DNA of 64,000 nucleotides from Georgenia sp. EYE_87. Lineage in GTDB: Bacteria; Actinomycetota; Actinomycetes; Actinomycetales; Actinomycetaceae. A program made the position numbers and the translations under genes. Every line of letters begins with the position of its first letter. The stretch's first letter is position 1. The stretch lies in the NCBI RefSeq assembly GCF_023148685.1, contig NZ_JAHXNL010000005.1:62001-126000 (forward strand). Direction: 5' to 3'. Below, piece after piece: positions 25,997 through 33,654 of the stretch. The notes under the pieces are model-generated. The model ran no database searches and was not told where the DNA came from. It saw only the letters and a list, made by a program, of their open reading frames with translations.

Positions 25997-26755
25997 CTAG
26001 CCGCGCGTCAGCCTCTGGGACACCGCGGTCGCGTGGGCGATCACGGCCTCCGTGATGCTCTTCGCCCGCGCATCGTCGATCCGGTACTGCGGCCCCGCGA
26101 CCGACAACGCGGCGAGCGTCCGTCCGCCCGCCCTCACCGGCGCCGCCACGGCCCACACCCCCTCGTCGACCTCTGCCGAGCTCATCGACCAGCCCTGCTC
26201 CTCGATGACGGTCAGCTCGTCCAGGAGGCTCTTCCGCGACTGCGCTGTGGCGTCCGGTCGAACACGGTCGAGGTAGTGCGCTGCCCACTCTCGCCCCATG
26301 CTGCTGAGCAGAACCTTCGGCCCTGCCCCACGGTGCAGGCTCATGATCTGACCCGGCACGAAGGACAACCTGATCGTGTGCTCGATCTGCACCAGCTCCG
26401 CGCAGGTGGCGTGATCGCCAACCCGGCGGATGACAAGAGCCGCCTCGCCGGTCTCGGCGGAGAGTTCCTGCAGCACAGGTCGGAGGACCGGCCCCAGCTT
26501 GAACGCACGCTCCGCGCTGGAGGCGAGAGCGAACACCCTGGGCGTGAGGGCGTACGTGTTGCTCCCGTTCTCCTCGACGAGATCGAGCTCTCGGAGCAGG
26601 GAGAGGAAGCGGTACGCGGACGGCACCGAGATGTCGACCCGCTCGGCGATCTCCTCCACCGTCAGCTCCGGCTTCTCCGCCCCGAAGAGCAGAAGCACGT
26701 TCAGCACGCGTCGAGCGCTGTCCACCCCGGGCGTGCGCCCCTTGTGTGTTGACAC
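25997..26755 (-). CDS. IclR-family regulator inside the B6-degradation operon
   Basis: 252 residues from the GTG at 26755. The N-terminal winged helix-turn-helix contains DSARRVLNVLLLFG and LTVEEIAERVDISVPSAYRF. The effector domain contains MSLHRGAGPKVLLSSMG and a late VAAPVRAGGRTLAALSVAGP. It lies in the operon between the PEBP gene and the CMD gene, so it would be co-expressed with its targets. The palindrome at 34474-34490 downstream of the operon promoter is its likely binding site. The ligand may be a pyridine carboxylate from the pathway (inference). Confidence 0.88.
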   Translation of the reverse strand: MSTHKGRTPGVDSARRVLNVLLLFGAEKPELTVEEIAERVDISVPSAYRFLSLLRELDLVEENGSNTYALTPRVFALASSAERAFKLGPVLRPVLQELSAETGEAALVIRRVGDHATCAELVQIEHTIRLSFVPGQIMSLHRGAGPKVLLSSMGREWAAHYLDRVRPDATAQSRKSLLDELTVIEEQGWSMSSAEVDEGVWAVAAPVRAGGRTLAALSVAGPQYRIDDARAKSITEAVIAHATAVSQRLTRG

Positions 26756-26799
26756 CGGTCCCCCTCCCAGGTGTTCCCTCCGGCTGATCGCGGCGTGAC

Positions 26800-27246
26800 T
26801 CAGGACGAGTAGGTCGCGACGAACCTGTTCTGTTCGATGATGCTGTCGGCGTACTCCGTCAGGAACTCCTCGCGAGTGGGCTCGCCCTTCACCGGCCGGT
26901 CGAGGGCGTAGACCCAGAAGTAGTAGTGGTGCACGCCATGGCCCGGAGGCGGCTGCGGTCCCGAGTACGCCCTCTCACCGATCGTATTGGGGCCGGTCCG
27001 GTGCGACCCGTTCACGGTCCCGTCGGTGGGCTCCAGCCCGTACAGAACCCAGTGGGTGAAGCCGTGGGGCAGCGGCGCGTCTGGGTCGTGGGCGATGACG
27101 GCCAGCTCGACGGCGCCTTCTGGTACGCCGCTGATCGTCAGCGTGGGCTCGGCGTTGCCGTGGTCGGCGGCGTGCTTGTCGGGCACCCGCTCGCCGGCGT
27201 GGATGTCGGGCGAGCTGATGGCTAGGTCCTTGATGTTCAGGGGCAT
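26800..27246 (-). CDS. YbhB/YbcL (PEBP, Raf kinase inhibitor-like) family protein
   Basis: 148 residues. The anion-binding pocket motifs are present: DPDAP at residues 54-58 with HGFTHWVLYG following, and the later GVHHYYFWVYALD. Bacterial PEBP proteins bind phosphate- or carboxylate-bearing ligands and are usually of unknown function. It lies between the alpha/beta hydrolase and IclR genes in the operon, 22 bases after the hydrolase stop. It has no signal peptide. It may bind a pathway intermediate; nothing in the sequence proves this. Confidence 0.88.
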   Translation of the reverse strand: MPLNIKDLAISSPDIHAGERVPDKHAADHGNAEPTLTISGVPEGAVELAVIAHDPDAPLPHGFTHWVLYGLEPTDGTVNGSHRTGPNTIGERAYSGPQPPPGHGVHHYYFWVYALDRPVKGEPTREEFLTEYADSIIEQNRFVATYSS

Positions 27247-27268
27247 GTCTGTCCTTCGTTCGTCGGGT

Positions 27269-28123
27269 TCAGGATTGGCTGGTCGGGACCGGCCGGCTTG
27301 TGCGACTTGCCGGTGTTCGCGCGAGCATCTGAGCGACCGCCTCGGCGACGACGTCGGGCCGCTCCTCGGGGACGTAGTGGTCGACGCCTGGCAGCTCGAG
27401 AGCGTGGAAGTCGGGGCGAAGCGTCCGGGTCCGGGCGAACGCCTGGTCGGACACGATGCGGCTCAGCTGGCCTCGGATCAGCGTCACCGGGACGCCGATC
27501 GTCCGAGCCTCCTCCAGGAAATCGGTGCGCAGACCGTCCACGGTCTGCTCCATCGCACCTGGCGCGGCGAGGGGTCTGAGTCCCCGCTCGTCGGCGACGT
27601 ACCCGTAGTCGGCGCGTCGTCGGACGGCGTCGTCGGCAATGAGCGTGTATCGGTCACGGAGGTACTCCATGAGCTCGGTTCGAGTGGCGAAGTGCCTGTC
27701 GCCCCCCGCCACCCGCGCCTGGAGATCGTCGAGAACCTCAGGCTCGACGAACGGCGTGTAGTCGACCGCGACGACGCCGGCGACCAGATCCGGGCGTCTC
27801 GCCCCGAGCACGACGGCGTTGCGGGCCCCCAGCGAGTGGCCGACGACGACCACGGGGCCGCAGTCGAGCGCTTCGACGAGCTCAACGAGGTCGTGCGTGT
27901 ACTCGTTCATCCCGTAGCCGCTGGACGGCTTGTCACTTCGTCCGTGACCCCGCTGGTCGACGGCGATGGTCCGGACGTCGGTGCCGAGAATCTCGACGAC
28001 GGCGTCCCACACGCCGAGGTTGGCGGTGGTGCCGTGCAGCAGCACCACCGCCGGACCGTCGCCGGCATCCCGGATGCAGATCCGGATCGCACCCGCCTGC
28101 TGCAGCCTCAGTCCTCGAGTCAT
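27269..28123 (-). CDS. Alpha/beta hydrolase, probable 2-(acetamidomethylene)succinate (AAMS) hydrolase
   Basis: 284 residues. It has an alpha/beta hydrolase fold: oxyanion HGTTANLGVW, nucleophile elbow GHSLG (Ser97), Asp121 in AVDYTP and His249 in GVDHYVPEE. The Ser-Asp spacing (24) and Ser-His spacing (152) equal those I recall for Mesorhizobium loti AAMS hydrolase (Ser106, Asp130, His258). That enzyme is the last step of B6 degradation, releasing succinic semialdehyde, acetate, ammonia and CO2. The gene follows the dehydrogenase by five bases, in an operon that also carries the MHPC oxygenase producing AAMS. Without that context it would only be called an alpha/beta hydrolase. Confidence 0.8.
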   Translation of the reverse strand: MTRGLRLQQAGAIRICIRDAGDGPAVVLLHGTTANLGVWDAVVEILGTDVRTIAVDQRGHGRSDKPSSGYGMNEYTHDLVELVEALDCGPVVVVGHSLGARNAVVLGARRPDLVAGVVAVDYTPFVEPEVLDDLQARVAGGDRHFATRTELMEYLRDRYTLIADDAVRRRADYGYVADERGLRPLAAPGAMEQTVDGLRTDFLEEARTIGVPVTLIRGQLSRIVSDQAFARTRTLRPDFHALELPGVDHYVPEERPDVVAEAVAQMLARTPASRTSRPVPTSQS

Positions 28124-28128
28124 GGCAC

Positions 28129-29061
28129 TCAGACGGGCTTGATGGCAGAGAGAGCCTTGCGAACAGTGATGAGGCCCTGCACGATGTCGGCCCGCTTCTC
28201 GGCCACCTCACCGTTGTTGTACTCGTAGAGGCCCTGCCCCGTCTTCATGCCGAGCTTCTTGTCCTTCGTCAGCCGGGTCACCAGCTCCGAGACCCCGGTC
28301 TCGTTGGAGAGGTCGGAGTTGAGGTAGCTGGCGACGGCCTCGTAGATGTCGAGCCCCGCCATGTCGACGAGCCGCATGGGCCCGATGACTGCGAGCTTGT
28401 AGCCGACGCCCCACTTCACGCAGGTGTCGAGGTCGCGCTGGGTCGCAACTCCTTCCTCGAGCAGTGCGAGGCACTCGCGCAGGACGGCGTACAACACCCG
28501 GTTCTCGATGAAGCCGGCCTTCTCCTTCTCGACAACGGCCTCGTAGCCGAAGGCCTCCACGATCTCGATGAGGGTGTCCTGCACCTCGTCGGTGGTCCTG
28601 TCGCCCTTGATGAGCTCGATCATCGGGATGAGATGCGGCGGGTTCGACCAGTGCATCCCGATGAAGCGCTCAGGGTGCGCCATGGCGACGGCCATGTCCG
28701 AGATGGGGATGCCGGAGGTGTTGGTCGCGATGATCGCGTCCTCCGCGACCACGGCCTCGATCTGCTGCAGCACGGTCTTCTTGAGGTCGATCCGCTCCGG
28801 GATCGCCTCGATGATCAGGGAGGCGCCGTCGAGGGCCGTGGCCTGGTCGAGCTCGAAGGTCACCGACCCGCCCGGCACGACGGGCACGTCGAGCGCGTCC
28901 AGAGCCTTGGTGGCACCGGCACACACCTGCTCGGCCCGGGCCAGGGCCTCCTCGCTGATGTCGTTGAGGCGGACCTGGGATCCGTACCGGGCCAGCAGGG
29001 CTGCGATGCCCGGGCCCATGCTGCCCGATCCGATGACCGCGCTGATGGTGGGAATGCTCAT
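28129..29061 (-). CDS. 3-hydroxyacyl-CoA dehydrogenase family, probable FHMPC 5-dehydrogenase
   Basis: 310 residues from the ATG at 29061. NAD-binding Rossmann loop GSGSMG (residues 11-16). Catalytic-region His137 lies in IGMHWSNPPH, where fatty-acid enzymes have HFFNP. The C-terminal helical domain contains FIENRVLYAVLREC. In Mesorhizobium loti the NAD-dependent oxidation of 5-formyl-3-hydroxy-2-methylpyridine-4-carboxylate (FHMPC) to the dicarboxylate HMPDC is done by an enzyme of this family. It sits between the decarboxylase and AAMS hydrolase genes, and no other beta-oxidation genes are present. It might also oxidise the preceding alcohol, since no 4-pyridoxate dehydrogenase is seen. Confidence 0.8.
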   Translation of the reverse strand: MSIPTISAVIGSGSMGPGIAALLARYGSQVRLNDISEEALARAEQVCAGATKALDALDVPVVPGGSVTFELDQATALDGASLIIEAIPERIDLKKTVLQQIEAVVAEDAIIATNTSGIPISDMAVAMAHPERFIGMHWSNPPHLIPMIELIKGDRTTDEVQDTLIEIVEAFGYEAVVEKEKAGFIENRVLYAVLRECLALLEEGVATQRDLDTCVKWGVGYKLAVIGPMRLVDMAGLDIYEAVASYLNSDLSNETGVSELVTRLTKDKKLGMKTGQGLYEYNNGEVAEKRADIVQGLITVRKALSAIKPV

Positions 29062-29108
29062 GGGTGACTCGCTTTCGTGAACTGGTTGAGGAGCGGTGCG
29101 TGCGGGGC

Positions 29109-29849
29109 TCAGGCCCCGGCCTCGACGCGGTCGAGCTTGCGGTTGAAGTACATCCAGAAGTTGTTCCTCGCCCGTTCCGGATAGATCGTCTCGATCTTCT
29201 CCTGGGTCTCCTCGTCGCTCGGCGGCTGGTGTGGGAGTCCGGACGTGGCGAGGGTGAGCTGGAACTTCGCCGCCTTCTCCAGGAAGATCCCGCCGAGGGT
29301 CAGGTCCTTGAGGGTGCGACCGACGTAGGACGCGCCGTGGTTGCGGAGCAGAAGGGCCTCCGCCTCTCCGAGTGCGTCGGCGTGGGCCTTGCCCAGCTCC
29401 TTGGTGGTGATGATGTTGCTCGTCAGGGTGAATCGCGGGACGCCGTGCTCCGCGAACCACACACCCTCGTTGCTGTACGCCTCCAGCTTCGCCTCGGTGG
29501 AGGCGAAGACGGTCGTGTAGAAGGGGTGGGAGTGCCCGACGAAGTTCACGTCGGGACGGGCGAGGAAGATCTCGGTGTGCAGGGGCCACTCCAGGTGCCG
29601 CAGCCCTTGCCCCTCCAGGACGTTGCCGTCGAAGTCGATGAGAATGAAGTCCGCGCCACGGACCTCCTCCATGCCGAGGTTCCCTCGCTTGAGCCAGATG
29701 CCACGACCGTGCGGGTCGCGGTACGACAGGTGGCCCATCGACATGTCGCCATGGCCCTCCATCTCGAGGATCCGGTGCGCGCGCGCAAGGTTCTCGAGGA
29801 CGTTCTCGATGGAGTCGTCCTGGCTGTACATGACGTCGCTGTGAGTCAC
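29109..29849 (-). CDS. Class II aldolase family, probable HMPDC decarboxylase
   Basis: 246 residues from the GTG at 29849. Metal and catalytic positions: Glu93 in LHTEI, His106 and His108 in VGHSHPF, His171 in RNHGASYVG. In known vitamin B6 degradation, 3-hydroxy-2-methylpyridine-4,5-dicarboxylate (HMPDC) is decarboxylated to 3-hydroxy-2-methylpyridine-5-carboxylate (MHPC) by a metal-dependent class II aldolase homologue. The product is the substrate of the oxygenase encoded just upstream in the operon. The unusually aromatic segment around FVGHSHPFYTTVF fits an aromatic substrate. The family assignment is certain; the reaction is inferred from the operon. Confidence 0.82.
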   Translation of the reverse strand: MTHSDVMYSQDDSIENVLENLARAHRILEMEGHGDMSMGHLSYRDPHGRGIWLKRGNLGMEEVRGADFILIDFDGNVLEGQGLRHLEWPLHTEIFLARPDVNFVGHSHPFYTTVFASTEAKLEAYSNEGVWFAEHGVPRFTLTSNIITTKELGKAHADALGEAEALLLRNHGASYVGRTLKDLTLGGIFLEKAAKFQLTLATSGLPHQPPSDEETQEKIETIYPERARNNFWMYFNRKLDRVEAGA

Positions 29850-29883
29850 GTCTGTCCTTTCGTCTTGTCGTTGAGAGAGGCCC

Positions 29884-30480
29884 TCAGGCGCCCGTCGCGG
29901 CGAGTTCTCGGCGTGCCTCGGCGGCGGTCATGCCACCCACGCGCTGATGCACCCGCCCGCCGCTGGCGACGGCGACGCAGAGCAGCAGCTCGTCCGGCCG
30001 TGGGGCGTCCTCGACCCGCAGCGTCACGGTGTCGTAGTGGGAGCGGACGTAGACCTCGTCCTTGAAGGCGAGCGGGATGTCCAGGGAGGCGCCCGCCGCG
30101 GCCGTCTTGGTCGTGGACGAGATCCAGGCGGAACCGCCACCGACCGCCTCGCGGAAGGCGTTGCCGAAGACGGTGGTGATGCAGGCGACGACGTGCTCCT
30201 GCTCGCCCGCGAGGCCGGTGATGCCGCCCTTCCCGTAGCTCTCGACGGCCCGCCCGCCGAGGAGTGCCACGGCGCGCCGACCGAGCTCCGTCCCCAGAGC
30301 GGGGCTGCTCCCCGTCAGGGTCGAGAGATCCTCGACGTACGTCCCGGCGAAGGGGTTCTTGATGACGACGCCGGCGGCTGCCTTCACGAGCGGCTCGGCG
30401 GGCACGGGGCCGCCGTCGTGCCAGATCTCCTCGACGAAGCCGACGAAGCGGCGGATCTGGAAGTCGGCGAGCGCGCTCAT
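29884..30480 (-). CDS. AA_synth (PF06684-type) family protein of unknown function
   Basis: 198 residues from the ATG at 30480, which overlaps the oxygenase stop by four bases. Family features: IWHDGGPVPAEPLVKAAAGV, VIKNPFAGTYVEDLS, YGKGGITGLAGEQEH and the late CVAVASGGRVHQRVGG. These proteins are annotated 'amino acid synthesis' without proven activity. Coupled translation with the MHPC oxygenase implies a function in the same pathway, for instance handling an unstable ring-cleavage product or supplying a missing oxidation. No such role is established. There is no signal peptide or membrane segment. Confidence 0.82.
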   Translation of the reverse strand: MSALADFQIRRFVGFVEEIWHDGGPVPAEPLVKAAAGVVIKNPFAGTYVEDLSTLTGSSPALGTELGRRAVALLGGRAVESYGKGGITGLAGEQEHVVACITTVFGNAFREAVGGGSAWISSTTKTAAAGASLDIPLAFKDEVYVRSHYDTVTLRVEDAPRPDELLLCVAVASGGRVHQRVGGMTAAEARRELAATGA

Positions 30481-31637
30481 CGGGCCGCTCCTCGAGCCAG
30501 GGCGTGCCGGGTGGGATCGGTGGGGTCGTACAAGGCGGTCTCCAGGTTCTCGGTCGTGAACTGATTGCCCTGCGCCATGCCACGGGTGGCGGCGTAGTCG
30601 GCGGACCGCTGCTGGCAGCGGTCGGTGTACGGGCGCTCGAGACGCTCCCAGTCGACCAACGCCTGTTCGAGCTCGCCGTCGGCCGCCTCTGTCGCCGCGA
30701 CGGCCAACGTGTAGGCGTTGACCATCGCGCAGCCGGCGCCCTGCGCCAGAGCGGGGCACATGGCGTGCGCCGCGTCCCCGACGAGGCCGACGCTCCCCGC
30801 CGACCAGTGCTCGAGCTTCGTCGTCTGGTAGCCGTAGTACTTCGGGTCCGGCGCCACCGCCGCGGACCGCAGGACCGGCGTCAGCTCCGGGAAGACCGAG
30901 GTCCAGAGGTCGAGGTCGATCGGTGTGCGACTGCCCTGCTCGTCCGCCCGGGGCGCGCCCAGGGCGATGTAGAGCTCCCGGTCGTTGCACGGGACATAGA
31001 GGACCCGGAGATATCTCGGCTCGAGGTTCCAGAAGTCGATGACGTTGTCCCACTCGCCGGGGCCGAGCTCCGCCTTGTGCCGTGGGACCAGGAACCGGGT
31101 GATCCCGTCCCGGGTCTTCCATCGCTCCTGCTCGAACCCGATGGAGTCGCGCACGTTGGACCTGACTCCGTCGGCCCCGACGACGAGATCGGCCCGGCGC
31201 ACCTCACCGGAGGCGAGGGTGACCGTCCCGCGAGGATCCGCCGCGACGACCTCGCTGTCCGTGCTGATCTCGGCGCCGGCGGCGAGCGCCGCGTCCAGGA
31301 GCACCTTGTAGAGGTGCGGCCTCGTCATGGTCCGCCACGGCAGGTTTCCGAAGTCCTCGTGCGAGACGCTCGTTCCCTGCACGCGGGTCTCGTAGAACGG
31401 GGGCGTCATCGAGTCCGCCATGACCGCGTCGGTCGCGCCCAGCGCGTCCAGGACTCGCAGCGAGTTGTGCCACAGCACGATGCCGGCACCCTGCTCGCGA
31501 AGCTCGTGCCCCTTCTCGTGGACCCGCACCGTCCAACCGCGCTGCGCCAGCGCGGCCGCCGCAGTCAGACCGGCGAAACCCGCTCCGGCAACCTCCGCGT
31601 GCCGGCCGTTCCACTCAACTTGAGATGCCATCGTCAT
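30477..31637 (-). CDS. FAD-dependent 2-methyl-3-hydroxypyridine-5-carboxylate (MHPC) oxygenase
   Basis: 386 residues from the ATG at 31637, with AAGGAA upstream. FAD motifs: GAGFAG (residues 18-23), GADGVRS, and GDAAHAMCPALAQGAG. From memory, the sequence tracks Mesorhizobium loti MHPC oxygenase along its length, including EVAGAGFAGLTAA, LGPGEWDN and ETALYDP-like ends. The substrate-site residues reported there (Tyr82, Arg211, Tyr223) are present at identical numbers. The enzyme adds both O2 atoms and opens the pyridine ring, giving AAMS. A position I recall as Tyr54 is Val here. This is the diagnostic gene for vitamin B6 degradation in the operon. It is more specific than generic salicylate-hydroxylase-like annotation. 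Confidence 0.86.
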   Translation of the reverse strand: MTMASQVEWNGRHAEVAGAGFAGLTAAAALAQRGWTVRVHEKGHELREQGAGIVLWHNSLRVLDALGATDAVMADSMTPPFYETRVQGTSVSHEDFGNLPWRTMTRPHLYKVLLDAALAAGAEISTDSEVVAADPRGTVTLASGEVRRADLVVGADGVRSNVRDSIGFEQERWKTRDGITRFLVPRHKAELGPGEWDNVIDFWNLEPRYLRVLYVPCNDRELYIALGAPRADEQGSRTPIDLDLWTSVFPELTPVLRSAAVAPDPKYYGYQTTKLEHWSAGSVGLVGDAAHAMCPALAQGAGCAMVNAYTLAVAATEAADGELEQALVDWERLERPYTDRCQQRSADYAATRGMAQGNQFTTENLETALYDPTDPTRHALARGAAR

Positions 31638-31667
31638 CGATTCCTTCTGCAGGTCGGGGAGGCCGGA

Positions 31668-32729
31668 TCACTTCTCGGAGTGGTAGGCGTCCACGAACGT
31701 GGGGTCGTAGACGTCAGCCGCAGCCGGCGGCTCGCCCTTGAGGACTCCCTGAGCGGCGAGGATGTCGATGGTCGACTGCCACATCTCCTCGTCCATGGCG
31801 CCGAGACCGCTCTCCTCGGTGGTGGGGCTGGAGAACGTCTTGTCGATGTCGGCCTGGAGCTGGCGCGTGAACAGCTCCTGCTTGCCCTCGAGCTCCGCGC
31901 TGACCCCTGTGAGAAGTTCCGCGGTCTCCTCGGGGTTCTCGTTCACGTACTCGAAGGCCTTGAGGTAGGCGTTGGTGAAGCGCTGCACGAGGTCGGGGTC
32001 GCTCTCGAGCATCTCGTCGGTGGTGAACAGGCCCGATCCGTACGCGTCGTAACCCGCCTCCGAGCCGAGGAGGATGCTGAGCGAACCCTCGCCTCCGGCG
32101 GCATCCTCGAGGATCGGGACCTCTGCGTCGACGTAGCAGATGACCCCGTCGACCTGCTTCTGGATGAGGTAGTTCTCGTAGGGCGGAGTGACCGTGACCT
32201 CCTCGACCTGCTCGCGATCGATGCCGTTGGCCGAGAGAAGGGCCTGGTAGAAGATGTAGGTCGATCCCGCGGGGTGGACGCCCATCCGCAGGCCGACCAG
32301 GTCCGCCGGTGAGCTCAGCTCGGTGTTCTCCTTGAGGGTGCACACCCCCAGCGGCGACACCTGATTCACGGCCGCCAGCGCCTTGACCGGCACGTCCTGC
32401 GTCCGCGCGGTCACCAGCGAGGGCAGGTCCGCGAACCCGAAGTCCGCTCCCCCGGTCCCGACGAGCCGAAGGGCGTCGGGCGAGCCGCTCCCGGTGTTGA
32501 TCTCGGTGACGTCGATCCCCTCGTCCTCGAAGTAGCCGAGCTCGTCGGCGACGTAGAACATCCCGTGGTTCCCGCGGATCGTGTAGTCGAGCTGGACCGT
32601 GACCTCGTCCAGCTCACCGGCGGCGGTGCTGCCGCCGTCGGCGCTCGAGGCTTCGGAGCCACAGGCCGCCAGTGCGAGCACCGAGACGGCCGAGGTTCCC
32701 AGGATCAGAGACTTCCTGAATGCGGACAT
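31668..32729 (-). CDS. NMT1/THI5-type ABC substrate-binding lipoprotein
   Basis: 353 residues. The signal peptide ends in the lipobox LAAC (Cys near residue 23). The mature domain is of the pyrimidine-precursor/nitrate/taurine type: VQLDYTIRGNHGMFYVADEL, GYFEDEGIDVTEINTGSGSP, then ADLVGLRMGVHPAGSTYIF. This family includes ThiY, which binds thiamine precursors, so a pyridine ligand is reasonable. It is followed upstream by its permease and ATPase genes, giving a complete importer in front of the catabolic genes. The likely cargo is a B6 vitamer or oxidised derivative such as 4-pyridoxate (inference). Confidence 0.9.
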   Translation of the reverse strand: MSAFRKSLILGTSAVSVLALAACGSEASSADGGSTAAGELDEVTVQLDYTIRGNHGMFYVADELGYFEDEGIDVTEINTGSGSPDALRLVGTGGADFGFADLPSLVTARTQDVPVKALAAVNQVSPLGVCTLKENTELSSPADLVGLRMGVHPAGSTYIFYQALLSANGIDREQVEEVTVTPPYENYLIQKQVDGVICYVDAEVPILEDAAGGEGSLSILLGSEAGYDAYGSGLFTTDEMLESDPDLVQRFTNAYLKAFEYVNENPEETAELLTGVSAELEGKQELFTRQLQADIDKTFSSPTTEESGLGAMDEEMWQSTIDILAAQGVLKGEPPAAADVYDPTFVDAYHSEK

Positions 32730-32762
32730 GGTTGAACTCCTTCGATGAGGCTGGCTGGTGGG

Positions 32763-33605
32763 TCAGGCGACGACGTTGTCGGACTGGATGTGCGGGAACC
32801 TCGTGCGCAGAGCGGTCTCGGCGAGTGACATGCCGTAGTAGAGGGCGAGGCCGAGGAGCGAGATGATCGTGAGCGCGGCGAACATCAGCGGGGTGTCTAG
32901 CTGGGTGGACGCAAACTGGATGAGGTACCCCAGCCCGTCCGCCGCGCCGGCGAACTCCGCCACCACGGCTCCGATGACTGCGAACGTGATGCCGATGCGC
33001 AGGCCTGCGAAGAGGTACGGCAGTGAGGTGGGGATCTGGATCCTCGTAAGGATCTGATTGCGGCTGGCGCCCACAGACCTCATCAGCAGCAGAAGGTCCT
33101 GATCGATGCTCTTCAGGCCGACGAGCATGTTGAGCGTGATGGGGAAGAAGACGATGACGACGATCAGCAGGAGCTTGGGCGCAAGCCCGTAGCCGAACCA
33201 CAGGATGAAGATCGGCGCTAACGCCACCTTGGGTACGACCTGAAACAGGACCACAAGCGGGTATATCGCTCGCTCGAGAAATTGGAACCGCGCAATAAGA
33301 ACGGCGAGCAGCACACCCACACCGACGCCGATCAGGAATCCGTAGACAATTTCTTGGAGTGTCACCCACATCGCGGCGAGAAGCATCTCGCGGGAGATCC
33401 ACGCCTCAGAGATGAATTCCGACGGCTTCGCGATGACGAAGCTCGAGACGTCGAGAAGCTCGACCAGCAGCTCCCACACCAGGAAAGCACCGAAAAAGAC
33501 GATGACGCTCGGCCAGGTGCGGGACAGCCACGCCGCGAACGCACTGGTCTCGATACGGGCACCCTGCGCGGACCGTGCAGGGCTCTTGGTCTCGACTACT
33601 GCCAT
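32763..33605 (-). CDS. ABC transporter permease (ThiX/SsuC/TauC type)
   Basis: 280 residues from the ATG at 33605, which has TGGAG eight bases upstream. A GTG at 33653, one base after the ATPase stop, would add 16 residues and cannot be excluded. Six hydrophobic segments and the binding-protein-dependent permease signature (LLLMRSVGASRNQILTRIQI) are seen. FQVVPKVALAPIFILWFGYG is typical of nitrate/sulfonate/pyrimidine permeases. It forms the channel of the importer, with the ATPase upstream and binding lipoprotein downstream. Confidence 0.9.
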   Translation of the reverse strand: MAVVETKSPARSAQGARIETSAFAAWLSRTWPSVIVFFGAFLVWELLVELLDVSSFVIAKPSEFISEAWISREMLLAAMWVTLQEIVYGFLIGVGVGVLLAVLIARFQFLERAIYPLVVLFQVVPKVALAPIFILWFGYGLAPKLLLIVVIVFFPITLNMLVGLKSIDQDLLLLMRSVGASRNQILTRIQIPTSLPYLFAGLRIGITFAVIGAVVAEFAGAADGLGYLIQFASTQLDTPLMFAALTIISLLGLALYYGMSLAETALRTRFPHIQSDNVVA

Positions 33606-33654
33606 GTCGGGGTCTCCAGTGGTCAGTCTCGGGTCTTCGGTCGTCGCCGCCACG

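Noticed and set aside
27269-29849. Fatty-acid beta-oxidation or sugar-aldolase reading of the 3HCDH and aldolase genes
   Set aside because: No acyl-CoA, hydratase, thiolase or sugar genes are nearby, and the adjacent MHPC-type oxygenase and AAMS-type hydrolase explain them better.
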